In this document: positions 1 to 8,180 of the stretch, in pieces
How the letters are laid out: every line of letters begins with the position of its first letter
Numbering within the stretch: the stretch's first letter is position 1
Assembly (NCBI GenBank): GCA_028825335.1
Contig: JAPKAI010000017.1
Span: forward strand, 1 to 42,367
From: Gammaproteobacteria bacterium
GTDB lineage: Bacteria > Pseudomonadota > Gammaproteobacteria > Pseudomonadales > Pseudohongiellaceae
Direction of reading: 5' to 3'
Length of the DNA stretch: 42,367 nucleotides
Translations under genes and position numbers: made by a program
The notes under the pieces: model-generated
The model's database searches: none
What the model saw: only the letters and a program-made list of their open reading frames with translations
Told to the model about the DNA's origin: nothing

Positions 1-115
1 CAATGGTTCGATCGGTGGCTTGCGAATAGAAAACTCTACTGGCATGGGCTTTGAAATATTTGAAATAGTAGGTAGTGAATTGAGAAAGGAATTCGGGGGA
101 ATCTTACGAGAAAAA

Positions 116-192
116 TGGCGGACCGGACGAGACTCGAACTCGCGACCTCCGGCGTGACAGGCCGGCATTCTAACCAGCTGAACTACCGGTCC
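116..192 (-). tRNA. tRNA-Asp (anticodon GTC)
   Basis: On the minus strand this folds as a complete 77-nt tRNA. The acceptor stem is GGACCGG paired with CCGGTCC, followed by discriminator G and an encoded CCA. The anticodon loop reads CTGTCAC, giving anticodon GTC for aspartate, and the T arm carries GTTCGAGTC. It lies 20 nt downstream of tRNA-Val on the same strand, so the two are probably processed from one precursor. A run of five T follows the CCA directly and may help end the transcript. Confidence 0.97.
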
Positions 193-212
193 GCAACAAT
201 CTTCTAACTATG

Positions 213-288
213 TGGTGGGTGATGAGGGATTTGAACCCCCGACATTCGCCTTGTAAGGGCGACGCTCTCCCAACTGAGCTAATCACCC
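213..288 (-). tRNA. tRNA-Val (anticodon TAC)
   Basis: A complete 76-nt cloverleaf on the minus strand. The acceptor stem starts GGGTGAT and closes with ATCACCC, then discriminator A and encoded CCA. The D arm begins TAGCTCAG, the anticodon loop reads CTTACAA (anticodon TAC, valine), and the T arm contains GGTTCAAATCC. It is the first gene of a Val-Asp tRNA pair and has a near-consensus promoter just upstream. Confidence 0.97.
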
Positions 289-307
289 ATAGCACAGAGA
301 GAGGCGC

Positions 308-335
308 ATTTTACCGACTTAGGTCGACATGTCAA
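308..335 (-). promoter_or_regulatory. sigma70-type promoter of the tRNA-Val/tRNA-Asp pair
   Basis: On the minus strand a perfect -35 box TTGACA (330-335) is followed after 16 nt by TAAAAT (308-313), one base from the consensus -10. A GC-rich discriminator (GCGCC) follows, and the mature tRNA-Val end is 20 nt below the -10 box. Strong boxes with a GC-rich discriminator are typical of stable-RNA promoters under stringent control. The control is inference; the boxes are seen directly. Confidence 0.8.
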
Positions 336-389
336 CAACGACGGCGCTCTCAGAGACAAACAAGCGCAAAAAATATCACTATTCGCCTG

Positions 390-798
390 CTTGCTCCTAT
401 GGGTAAAGGAACCGTCCCAATCCTCGGCAAGAACTTGCTCCCTCAGGGTGTCAATTCGATCTAAATACACCTTATACAACAGAGTATCGGGCTCGTGCTG
501 CCGTATCACCTGCCAATAGCTGTATGCCATAGAGTTTCGCGAGCCCCTCTAGCCTAGAACTGAGAATTACCGAATCGCCTAGCACGGTATAGGAACGGCG
601 ATAGATCTAGCCCATGTCGCCCACATTCATTAACCCCGAGTTAATACCTATGCCGCCCACGACATCGGGATATCCTCTCTCCAAGAACACGGGAAGCCGC
701 TCATCGAGCTTCTCTAACATTAAGAGGGCGCACTTGAATGAATTCTCTCTGTGATTGAGATCCTGGCGAATGGGCTGCAGCCATGTTGAGAGACTCAT
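390..798 (-). pseudogene. Decayed C-terminal part of a class III adenylate cyclase
   Basis: On the minus strand, about 798 to 607 encodes a cyclase-like stretch containing NHRENSFKCALLMLEKLDE and then GIGINSGLMNVGDMG, the conserved catalytic-core segment of class III cyclases. An in-frame TAG at 607-609 interrupts it. The same frame continues with RRSYTVLGDSV and SRLEGLAKLYGIQLLAG, a classic cyclase core, down to about 510. In a shifted frame, about 490 to 390 gives DTLLYKVYLDRIDTLREQ and EDWDGSFTHRSK, which matches the C-terminal tail of CHASE2-type bacterial cyclases. The segment normally linking core and tail is missing, and I see no N-terminal half. So the relic has a stop, a frameshift and deletions. 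It cannot make an active enzyme. Confidence 0.8.
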
Positions 799-939
799 CT
801 AACGCCTTATTCAATGGGACTACCTTCTCGATGGAATGATTATATGGAAAAGGGCCTATACATAAAACGGACGAGATAGTATGTTGCGCCAATCCTAAAC
901 AGGTTCAAGCCGAACAGCGGCTGTAACGAGCACCAAGCT

Positions 940-1296
940 ATGAAAATATTCAAGGAATTCCGCTTCGAGGCGGCTCACAGACTCCCCAATGTACCGGAGG
1001 GTCACAAATGTGCTCGTCTTCATGGCCACTCCTTCCTCATTAAAGTAGAAGTCGAAGGCCCAGTTGGAGCCGATAGTGGTTGGGTCATGGATTTCTCAAA
1101 GATTACCGATGCATTCAACCCGATCTTGGCACGACTGGATCACTACTATCTTAATGAGATTCCAGGGCTGGAGAATCCAACTAGCGAAGTGCTCGCGCGC
1201 TGGATATGGAACGAACTACACCCACAGCTCGCCGAATTATCAATCATCGAAATTCGCGAAACCTGTACCAGTGGCTGCATATACAACGGAAACTGA
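940..1296 (+). CDS. queD: 6-carboxy-5,6,7,8-tetrahydropterin synthase (QueD)
   Basis: QueD converts 7,8-dihydroneopterin triphosphate to 6-carboxytetrahydropterin, the second step of queuosine and 7-deazaguanine synthesis in the cytosol. The 118-residue protein has the family layout: zinc ligands His13, His28 and His30 (AAHRL, HGH), the catalytic Cys24 in KCARLHGH, a LDHYYLN segment near 66-72 and the substrate-binding ETCTSG near 107. Length matches bacterial QueD. It stands alone on the plus strand, about 20 kb from queE and queC, which share the pathway. Its stop lies 6 bp from the stop of the convergent reductase gene. The eukaryotic-type pyruvoyl tetrahydropterin synthase is a close relative, but the short length and the presence of queCE favour QueD. 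Confidence 0.93.
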   Translation: MKIFKEFRFEAAHRLPNVPEGHKCARLHGHSFLIKVEVEGPVGADSGWVMDFSKITDAFNPILARLDHYYLNEIPGLENPTSEVLARWIWNELHPQLAELSIIEIRETCTSGCIYNGN

Positions 1297-1302
1297 GAAG
1301 AT

Positions 1303-2529
1303 TTAAGCGCTCGCGAAGTTTATTGGCTCTATCTCTTCGTTCTGCAGGTGTTGTGCAGGAATTTTTGCTCTCGCTTTTATCAGTTTCTTACTGATCATAA
1401 ATTCCTTGGGGCGGGCTACACAGTCCGCTGCGATCAGCACACCCTCCTTCAAATAGAATAAGGCGAAGCTTGCCTGAATGCCACCTTCAACCGAGCCCCT
1501 CATTACAACTTGATCGTAACCAGTACTGAGGCCGACCATTTGCAATTTAATAGAGTACTGATCCGACCAAAACCAGGGCACAGCGTCGTACACCTGTTGT
1601 TTCCCACAAATATTGGCTGCCGCCGCACGCGCTTGATCATTGGCATTCTGAACCGATTCCAACCTGATCTGGCGCTGATAGATTAGGCTGGGGTGCACAG
1701 TGCAGTCACCAGCGGCATAGACATGCTCGTCGCTCGTCCGGCAATACTCGTTCACTTGTATGCCGGCCCGGCTCTCGATTCCAGCGCTCAGAGCCAGGGA
1801 TGCGTTTGCCTCTACTCCTATACCGACTATTAGGAAGTCTGCTCGAAACTCTGTACCGTCAGCACAGCCAATTAGCTTTTCCTGCCCCTCTTCACGAATC
1901 GATTCTACTTCGACTCCGGTATGAATCTCTACGCCCTGTGACTCATGCAGGTGTTGCATATAGTCCGACATCGTTCGGTTGGTAACTCTTTGCAAGATGC
2001 GTTCAGACATCTCAAGCACAGTTACACTGATCTCCTTCTCTGCTAGTACAGCAGCCGCCTCCAGCCCGATATAACCACCACCGATTACTATAACCCGGCA
2101 CCTCTTTCTAACACACGGCGCTAGTCGGGCAATATCTGCAGCCGTACGTATATAGAATACGCTCTCCAACCCTCTAGCCGGGATAAATTCACGCACGCTG
2201 GCACCGGTACACAATGCTAGCTTTTGATACCCTAAGCTCTCGCCACTGCCTAACTGAACTTCTCTTTTCTCAGTATCGATGCTATTTACGCGTGTAGACA
2301 GCAGAAGGTCGATATCGTTATCTGCATATATCTTGGCGGGACGCAGGCGCATGGCATCTAGGTCCTTCTTTCCCGCGAGGTATTCCTTCGACAAAGGCGG
2401 CCGGTGATATGGCAACTCAGACTCCTCGCCGATTAATTTGATCGGGCCGGCCCACCCTTCCCTGCGAAGTTGTAGCGCAAGAGAAACCCCTGCATGGCTA
2501 GCGCCTACGATGATGCAGCTATCACTCAT
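1303..2529 (-). CDS. FAD/NAD(P)H-dependent ferredoxin-reductase-type oxidoreductase
   Basis: A 408-residue flavoprotein of the pyridine nucleotide-disulfide oxidoreductase fold. The N-terminal FAD-binding motif is IIVGASHAGVSLAL (6-19). Then comes YHRPPLSKEYL (41-51), typical of ferredoxin, rubredoxin and putidaredoxin reductases. A second Rossmann motif, VIVIGGGYIGLEAA (146-160), binds NAD(P)H, and VYAAGDCT near 270 is the second FAD contact. The C-terminal part resembles the reductase dimerisation domain. Such enzymes pass electrons from NAD(P)H to a small iron-sulfur protein that serves an oxygenase. No ferredoxin, rubredoxin or oxygenase gene is adjacent, so the partner is unknown. It follows ung by 33 bp on the same strand and may be its last co-transcribed gene. 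Confidence 0.88.
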   Translation of the reverse strand: MSDSCIIVGASHAGVSLALQLRREGWAGPIKLIGEESELPYHRPPLSKEYLAGKKDLDAMRLRPAKIYADNDIDLLLSTRVNSIDTEKREVQLGSGESLGYQKLALCTGASVREFIPARGLESVFYIRTAADIARLAPCVRKRCRVIVIGGGYIGLEAAAVLAEKEISVTVLEMSERILQRVTNRTMSDYMQHLHESQGVEIHTGVEVESIREEGQEKLIGCADGTEFRADFLIVGIGVEANASLALSAGIESRAGIQVNEYCRTSDEHVYAAGDCTVHPSLIYQRQIRLESVQNANDQARAAAANICGKQQVYDAVPWFWSDQYSIKLQMVGLSTGYDQVVMRGSVEGGIQASFALFYLKEGVLIAADCVARPKEFMISKKLIKARAKIPAQHLQNEEIEPINFASA

Positions 2530-2562
2530 AATTTTGTCCCAATTTCGAATCCGCAGTAAACG

Positions 2563-3264
2563 CTAGCCTGATAGCTGCCAGTCGATTACCGTCTTGTCAT
2601 GTGTACGTAAATACTCATTGATCTTGGTAAAGTGGTGGTTACCATAAAACCCCCGACTCACAGACAGTGGCGAGGGATGCGGTGACTGAAGGACGAGATG
2701 CCTCTGTCTATCGATCATCTCGCCCTTCTTCTGGGCATAGTTTCCCCACAGAACAAAAACGATGTTTTCCGCTTCATCGTTCAACTGATTCACGACGCTA
2801 TCAGTAAACTTCTCCCATCCTTTTCCCTTATGTGAGGCGGCTAGGCTCCCCTCAACTGTTAGCACGGAATTGAGAAGCAGCACTCCCTGCTGCGCCCACT
2901 CATAGAGGCAACCATGTTTGGGCGGCACAAAATTTACATCGCCAGCCAGCTCTTTGTAGATATTTCGCAAGGAAGGCGGTACTGGTACATCCGGCCTAAC
3001 GGAGAAGCAGAGGCCGTGCGCCTGACCGGGGCCGTGATAGGGGTCTTGCCCGAGTATAACAACCTTCACGGCATCAAATGGCGTTGCATTAAGTGCGGCG
3101 AAGATTTCATCTACAGCAGGATAGATCGTCTTACCGAGCGCCTTCTCTTCACGCAAAAATTTATGCAGCTCGAGCATAGTCTCGGAATCGAAGTCGGCCT
3201 GCAGCCTTTTCCTCCAGGAAGTCTCGAGTTCTATCTCACTGAGTTCTAGCTCGCTTTGGCGCAC
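2563..3264 (-). CDS. ung: Uracil-DNA glycosylase (family 1)
   Basis: Ung removes uracil from DNA arising by cytosine deamination or dUMP misincorporation, the first step of base excision repair. The 233-residue protein shows the water-activating motif GQDPYHGPGQAHG with catalytic Asp74, and the minor-groove loop HPSPLS with His196 near the C-terminus. LLLNSVLTVE (129-138) is the uracil-recognition strand. The start is GTG, because no ATG occurs before residue 30 and the N-terminal helix is needed. The ribosome site is weak (AAAGAG). It lies 29 bp downstream of lysS, on the same strand, consistent with a prfB-lysS-ung transcript. Confidence 0.97.
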   Translation of the reverse strand: MRQSELELSEIELETSWRKRLQADFDSETMLELHKFLREEKALGKTIYPAVDEIFAALNATPFDAVKVVILGQDPYHGPGQAHGLCFSVRPDVPVPPSLRNIYKELAGDVNFVPPKHGCLYEWAQQGVLLLNSVLTVEGSLAASHKGKGWEKFTDSVVNQLNDEAENIVFVLWGNYAQKKGEMIDRQRHLVLQSPHPSPLSVSRGFYGNHHFTKINEYLRTHDKTVIDWQLSG

Positions 3265-3293
3265 GCGTCTTTACTCTTTGCCCAGCAGCATTC

Positions 3294-4787
3294 CTACTGA
3301 GTAGGATCTTGTAGCGGACGCATGTGTGGAAACAGCAACACGTCCTTAATGGAGGCAGAATCGGTAAACAGCATGACTAGCCGATCGATACCTATGCCCT
3401 CACCGGCGGTCGGTGGCATTCCATATTCCAAGGCCGTAACGTAGTCGTGATCGAAATGCATCGCCTCACTATCGCCTGAATCTTTCTGCGCCACCTGCTC
3501 CTTAAAGCGCTCCGCCTGATCCTCGGGATCATTGAGCTCCGAGAAGCCATTGGCTAACTCTCTGCCGCCGATGATCAGCTCGAACCGATCTGTAATCTCA
3601 GGGTTCTCCTCATTGCGCCTGGCAAGTGGTGAAACCTCAATAGGATATTCAGTAATAAACGTTGGCTGATCGATCTCCGCCTCTACCTTCTGGTCGAAGA
3701 TCTCCATCAGCACCTTCCCCTTCGACCAGCTCTCATCGAAATTCACATCCAGACTATTCGCTAGGGCCGCCACAGATTCTGCCGAGGCGAATACGGAGTC
3801 ATCCACAACTGAACAATATTTTTTTATAGAATCAGTTACAGAGAGCCGGATAAAGGGTTCTGCAAAATCGTATTCTGAGCCCTGGAAACTAACCTTGCTA
3901 CTGCCACCAATATCAATCGCGATCTTACGAAATAGATCTTCTGTTAAGTCCATGAGATCCTGATACCGCGCATAGGCCTGATAGAACTCCAACATCGTAA
4001 ATTCAGGATTATGCCGCGTAGACAAACCTTCATTCCTGAAATTTCGATTCAGCTCGAAGACGCGCTCGAAACCGCCAACTACCAGGCGCTTAAGAAATAA
4101 TTCCGGCGCCACACGCAGATACATCTCCTGATCCAATGCATTGTGATGAGTGATAAAAGGCCTGGCCGTTGCTCCGCCCGGAATCACCTGCATCATTGGT
4201 GTCTCCACCTCCATGAAATCCAGCGACTCAAAATATTGGCGTATAAATCGCATTATGCGCGAGCGAGTCTGGAATATCTTGCGAGACTGCTCGTTAACGA
4301 TCAAGTCAACATAGCGCTGACGATAGCGCATCTCGGTGTCGGTCAGTCCCTTATGTTTGTCCGGCAGTGGCCGCAGCGACTTAGTAAGTAATTCAAACTT
4401 AGATGCGCGAAGAGTCAGCTCTCCCTTCCCAGTTCTAAACATCTCACCATGAACACCGATTATGTCGCCCAGATCGAATGACTTAATCTCCTCGGCCTGC
4501 TCCTCAAGAAATGACTTGTTATTAATATAAATCTGCATCTGACCGCTTCCGTCCTGTAAGACAACGAACGGCCCGCGCATGCGGATTATTCTTCCTGCGA
4601 TCACCGCAGTAACAGCCAACCCTTCCAGCTCTTCCTTTGTCTTAGCTTCGTATTTCTCGATCAGATCACTCGAAGTGTCTTGTCTGATAAAGCCATTAGG
4701 GAACGCCACTCGCTTCGCACGGATGGCTGTTAGCTTTTCTCTACGCTGGGCGATTAGCTTGTTTTCGTCATGATTTTCTTCAGTCAT
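3294..4787 (-). CDS. lysS: Lysyl-tRNA synthetase, class II
   Basis: Charges tRNA-Lys with lysine. The 497-residue protein has an N-terminal OB-fold anticodon-binding domain (about 60-150) and a class II catalytic core. Motif 2 is visible around [21 protein letters not shown] and motif 3 as [12 protein letters not shown] near the C-terminus. Length is normal for bacterial LysS. The ATG start is preceded by AAGG. It lies 80 bp downstream of prfB, the common prfB-lysS order in gammaproteobacteria, so the two are probably one operon. A tRNA-Lys (UUU) gene, its substrate, lies further along in this window. Confidence 0.98.
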   Translation of the reverse strand: MTEENHDENKLIAQRREKLTAIRAKRVAFPNGFIRQDTSSDLIEKYEAKTKEELEGLAVTAVIAGRIIRMRGPFVVLQDGSGQMQIYINNKSFLEEQAEEIKSFDLGDIIGVHGEMFRTGKGELTLRASKFELLTKSLRPLPDKHKGLTDTEMRYRQRYVDLIVNEQSRKIFQTRSRIMRFIRQYFESLDFMEVETPMMQVIPGGATARPFITHHNALDQEMYLRVAPELFLKRLVVGGFERVFELNRNFRNEGLSTRHNPEFTMLEFYQAYARYQDLMDLTEDLFRKIAIDIGGSSKVSFQGSEYDFAEPFIRLSVTDSIKKYCSVVDDSVFASAESVAALANSLDVNFDESWSKGKVLMEIFDQKVEAEIDQPTFITEYPIEVSPLARRNEENPEITDRFELIIGGRELANGFSELNDPEDQAERFKEQVAQKDSGDSEAMHFDHDYVTALEYGMPPTAGEGIGIDRLVMLFTDSASIKDVLLFPHMRPLQDPTQ

Positions 4788-4867
4788 TTGCCTTGAATTC
4801 CTGTATTCCTGCTATCAATTCTATTCGTTCTATTTTCACTGACGCGAGCCTAATTTCGAGCTATTAA

Positions 4868-5966
4868 CTACAGCCCCATCTTTAAGCTCGCTTCGATAAA
4901 CTTATCTAAATCACCGTCGAGTACGGCCCCGGTATTGGTCATTTCTACATTGGTACGCAAATCCTTGATGCGCGACTGATCTAAAACGTAAGAGCGAATC
5001 TGACTACCCCAGCCAATATCTGCCTTCGATTCTTCAACATTCTGCATCTCTTCTTTTTGCTTTAATTCTTCCAGCTCATACAACTTTGCCTTCAACTGCT
5101 TTATCGCCGCATCTTTGTTCTTGTGCTGCGATCGCTGACTCTGACACTGGACCACTATGCCGCTAGGCTCATGCGTCAGGCGAATAGCGGAGTCTGTTTT
5201 ATTGACATGCTGTCCGCCTGCGCCACTAGCTCTATAGGTATCTACTCGTACCTGTGACATATCGAGGTTCACTTCGATGTCATCGTTTATCTCCGGCGAT
5301 ACAAACACGGAGGCAAATGAAGTATGACGCCGGCTACCTGAGTCGAATGGCGATTTACGAACCAGACGATGCACTCCCGTTTCTGTGCGCAGCCAACCGA
5401 AGGCGTATTCACCGCTGATCAGAATCGTTGCACTCTTAATTCCCGCAACATCGCCGCCGGACACCTCTACAAGTTCCGCCTTGAAGCCCTTGCTCTCGCC
5501 CCAGCGCAGATACATTCTGAGCAGCATCTCCGCCCAATCTTGAGCCTCGGTGCCACCGGAACCTGCCTGAATATCAAGATAGGCGCTGGCCTCATCCATC
5601 TCCCCAGAAAACATACGACGAAATTCCAGCGCCTCTAAGCCAGCCTTCAAGGCATCAAGATCTTTGCTCGCCGCATCGAAGAGATCTTCATCAGACTCTT
5701 CTTGCGCCAACGTTAATAACTCTGCGACATCGGCGATACCAGAATCCATCTTCTCGATGGTTGCAACAACTGCCTCTAGGCTCGAACGCTCCTTACCCAG
5801 AGCCTGTGCATATTCAGGTTTGTCCCAAACCGAAGGCTCACCCAGCTCTAGCTCAACCTCGGTCAGCCTTTCCTTCTTGGTCTCATAGTCAAAGATACCC
5901 CCTGAGACTATCGGTTCTGCTTCCTAACTCCTTTAAAACCCCAAGCTGACTGTTAATTTCCAACAT
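4868..5966 (-). CDS. prfB: Peptide chain release factor 2, with programmed +1 frameshift
   Basis: RF2 ends translation at UGA and UAA. The gene is in two frames: a 25-codon first part from ATG at 5966 (MLEINSQLG..., ending RGYL) runs into an in-frame TGA at 5889-5891. A +1 shift after CTT lets reading continue at GAC to the stop at 4868. The joined product is 365 residues, the same length as E. coli RF2. The body carries the peptidyl-hydrolysis motif GGQ (in GAGGQHVN) and the stop-codon anticodon tripeptide SPF (in RKSPFDSG). AAGGAT lies about 8 nt before the ATG. Treating 5749 as the start would lose the N-terminal domain. It probably heads an operon with lysS. Confidence 0.97.
5888..5903 (-). 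promoter_or_regulatory. prfB autoregulatory frameshift site
   Basis: On the minus strand the order is AGGGGG (5898-5903), TAT, CTT, TGA, C. This is the canonical RF2 recoding signal: an internal Shine-Dalgarno-like hexamer three bases before the slippery CTT, then the weak stop context TGAC. When RF2 is scarce the ribosome pauses at UGA and slips +1, making more RF2. All elements are read directly; the mechanism is established for E. coli prfB. Confidence 0.97.
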
Positions 5967-6016
5967 CTTGCTAAATCCTTAGTGCGCTCTGACTGTACGG
6001 CGTGATCAAAGGCATC

Positions 6017-6047
6017 ATTTTACCTTATTAATTGCTCTAGATGTCAG
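6017..6047 (-). promoter_or_regulatory. Possible promoter of prfB-lysS
   Basis: On the minus strand TAAAAT (6017-6022) is a good -10 box, 51 nt before the prfB ATG. A CTGACA (6042-6047) is the best -35 match but sits 19 nt away, longer than ideal. The overlapping GACATC gives 17 nt but a poorer box. The gap 5967-6179 between prfB and mnmC is divergent, so both genes must be read from it. I see no clear boxes for mnmC. Confidence 0.4.
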
Positions 6048-6179
6048 CTCACAACACCTTGCCTTGCCGTTTGCTCGAAGCTGTTGGCAATTCTTGAAAA
6101 CGTGTAAGCTCTACCCTGATTCCAATAGCATTCGCATAAGTTCACGAGCCAGCTCACAACAGTAGAATAGTCACCCTAG

Positions 6180-8180
6180 ATGAAAATCGAAAATGCCAAA
6201 ATTACCTGGCTCGAATCCGGCCTACCCTACTCTACGCAGTTTCAGGATATTTATTATTCGCGAGATGATGCAGTAGCGGAAAGCCAGCACGTTTTTTTGG
6301 AAGCGAACAAACTCAGACAGCGCTGGGAGCAGGACAGTAGCATTGAGACATTCCATATTGGCGAGCTCGGGTTCGGCAGTGGACTCAACTTCCTGCAGGT
6401 GATGAAGCTCTGGCAAGAGCTGGATAAGCGGCCAACCCGCCTAAACTACATCGCATTCGAGAAGCATCCTCTAACGATTGAACAGCTGCAGAGGATACAT
6501 CAGCACTGGCCTAGTCTTATCACCCAAAGCGCTGAGCTAGTAGAGCAATACACAGACCATAGTGAAGGCTGCCATCGTATACCGCTTACGAACGGAATCA
6601 TTCTAGATATTTACTATGGCGACGCCTTTGATCAATTGAATCAACGAATGACCCACGCCTGCCCTGCTATACAGTGCTGGTTTTTGGATGGATTCTCGCC
6701 TGCTAACAATATCGAGCTGTGGGAAGAACCACTTATGCATTTACTTGCTAGCTGCAGCGAAGAGTGCACCACGCTCAGCACCTACAGCGTAGCTGGGAAG
6801 GTACGCTCCGCTCTCAAGAATGCTGGCTTCGAAGTGAGCAAGATTCAAGGTTTCGGGAGAAAACGCCACAGCCTGCACGCCACTATGCCTGCTAGCGGAA
6901 TTGAGTCACTAGAGGGCAAGCCAAAAGAGGAAGAATTACTGCACAGCGCAGACTCTCCTTGGTTCACCCTACCAAGGCCGCACTTCGCTGGGAAAAACGC
7001 CGTCGTCATCGGCGCTGGTCTCGCTGGCTGCAGCACCGCACATAGTCTCGCGCAGCGTGGCTGGGCGGTAACTGTTATCGATGCCCAGGATAAGCCCGCA
7101 AGTGCCGCATCGGGAAATTCTCAAATGGCCCTGCGTTGTCGGTTATTTAACACACTCTCGCCAGAGGCGCAGTTCTTCCTACACGCCTATCTATTCGCAC
7201 TGCGGCAATTCACACAGATCGGGCGGCACTCAGACCTGAGCTGGAATCCCTGCGGATTGCTGCAATTATCGAATGCCATGAACAAGAGAAACCCTCTTCA
7301 ATTGGAAAAACTGAAGCATCTCTACTCGAACCAAATAGTGCGACTCCTATCCAAAGATCAGGCGTCGAGTGAGGCTGGAATAGCACTAAGTGAAGAAGCT
7401 TGGTTTTTTAAATCCGGCGGGGCAATGGAACCGACATCTCTGTGCGAGAACTATCTTGCGCGCACGAGCATAAGCTGCATTTTTAATGCTCGAGTTACTG
7501 ACCTAGAAAGAGCGGGCGAGAAATGGCAGGTGAATGCAGGCCAGGCGCAGCCGATTATTGCGGACGTTGTAGTCATAGCCAACAGCCATAGTGCAACGCA
7601 GCTTATCCAATGCGCGGATCTGCCTCTGCAATCTTTGCGTGGACAGACCTCAGAGATATCCACCAATGAAAGTAGTAGCAAGCTCAAAAGTGTAGTCAGC
7701 GGTGGTCGCACTGTATTCCCTGCTAGCGAAGGCCGTCACCTCCTCTCTGCCAGCTACGCTAACAGCAGTGAGTTGCAAGCACTTCCTGCCGACTCTCGTG
7801 AGAATAGTGTAGTTGCTGCCACTAACTTTGCTGTTGCCAACATCTTAAATGAAGAGACTGTCGCTGAGCGAGTATCGCTGCGTTGCAACTCGCCTGACCG
7901 CATGCCGCTCGTTGGTATGGCACCAAATCTAGAGAAGATGCGCACGGCCTATGCGGGACTTGCAAGGAACGCGAAGGCGAAGTTTACTTCCGCGGGGGAG
8001 TATTATGTTGGCCTCTATCTGAATGTGGCTCATGGATCGAATGGGCTTGCCAGTTGTCCTCTTAGCGCAGAATTTCTAGCGAGCCTAATATCGAACGAAA
8101 ATTTGCCGCTGAGTCGCGACATAGCGGCAAGCATCAATCCAACACGCTTTCTGATCAAAGACTTAAAGAAACAGAGATAG
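6180..8180 (+). CDS. mnmC: Bifunctional tRNA mnm5s2U34 synthesis protein MnmC
   Basis: MnmC finishes the wobble modification 5-methylaminomethyl-2-thiouridine in tRNAs such as Lys, Glu and Gln. The 666-residue protein has both domains. The N-terminal methyltransferase (about 1-240) shows FHIGELGFGSGLNFLQV, binding S-adenosylmethionine, and CWFLDGFSPANN with the catalytic Asp. The C-terminal FAD-dependent oxidoreductase (about 270-660) starts with VVIGAGLAGCSTAHSLAQRG and removes the carboxymethyl group. RMPLVGMAPN near 580 belongs to the same fold. Length is close to E. coli MnmC. It reads alone on the plus strand. Its stop at 8178-8180 directly abuts the stop of the convergent aminopeptidase gene. 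Confidence 0.95.
   Translation: MKIENAKITWLESGLPYSTQFQDIYYSRDDAVAESQHVFLEANKLRQRWEQDSSIETFHIGELGFGSGLNFLQVMKLWQELDKRPTRLNYIAFEKHPLTIEQLQRIHQHWPSLITQSAELVEQYTDHSEGCHRIPLTNGIILDIYYGDAFDQLNQRMTHACPAIQCWFLDGFSPANNIELWEEPLMHLLASCSEECTTLSTYSVAGKVRSALKNAGFEVSKIQGFGRKRHSLHATMPASGIESLEGKPKEEELLHSADSPWFTLPRPHFAGKNAVVIGAGLAGCSTAHSLAQRGWAVTVIDAQDKPASAASGNSQMALRCRLFNTLSPEAQFFLHAYLFALRQFTQIGRHSDLSWNPCGLLQLSNAMNKRNPLQLEKLKHLYSNQIVRLLSKDQASSEAGIALSEEAWFFKSGGAMEPTSLCENYLARTSISCIFNARVTDLERAGEKWQVNAGQAQPIIADVVVIANSHSATQLIQCADLPLQSLRGQTSEISTNESSSKLKSVVSGGRTVFPASEGRHLLSASYANSSELQALPADSRENSVVAATNFAVANILNEETVAERVSLRCNSPDRMPLVGMAPNLEKMRTAYAGLARNAKAKFTSAGEYYVGLYLNVAHGSNGLASCPLSAEFLASLISNENLPLSRDIAASINPTRFLIKDLKKQR

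Noticed and set aside
860-939. preQ1 riboswitch before queD
   Set aside because: The queD leader lacks the A-rich tail and the compact hairpin of preQ1 class I, and nothing resembling class II was seen.
2914-3249. 111-codon plus-strand frame inside ung
   Set aside because: Entirely antisense to a clearly conserved ung gene; a shadow frame.
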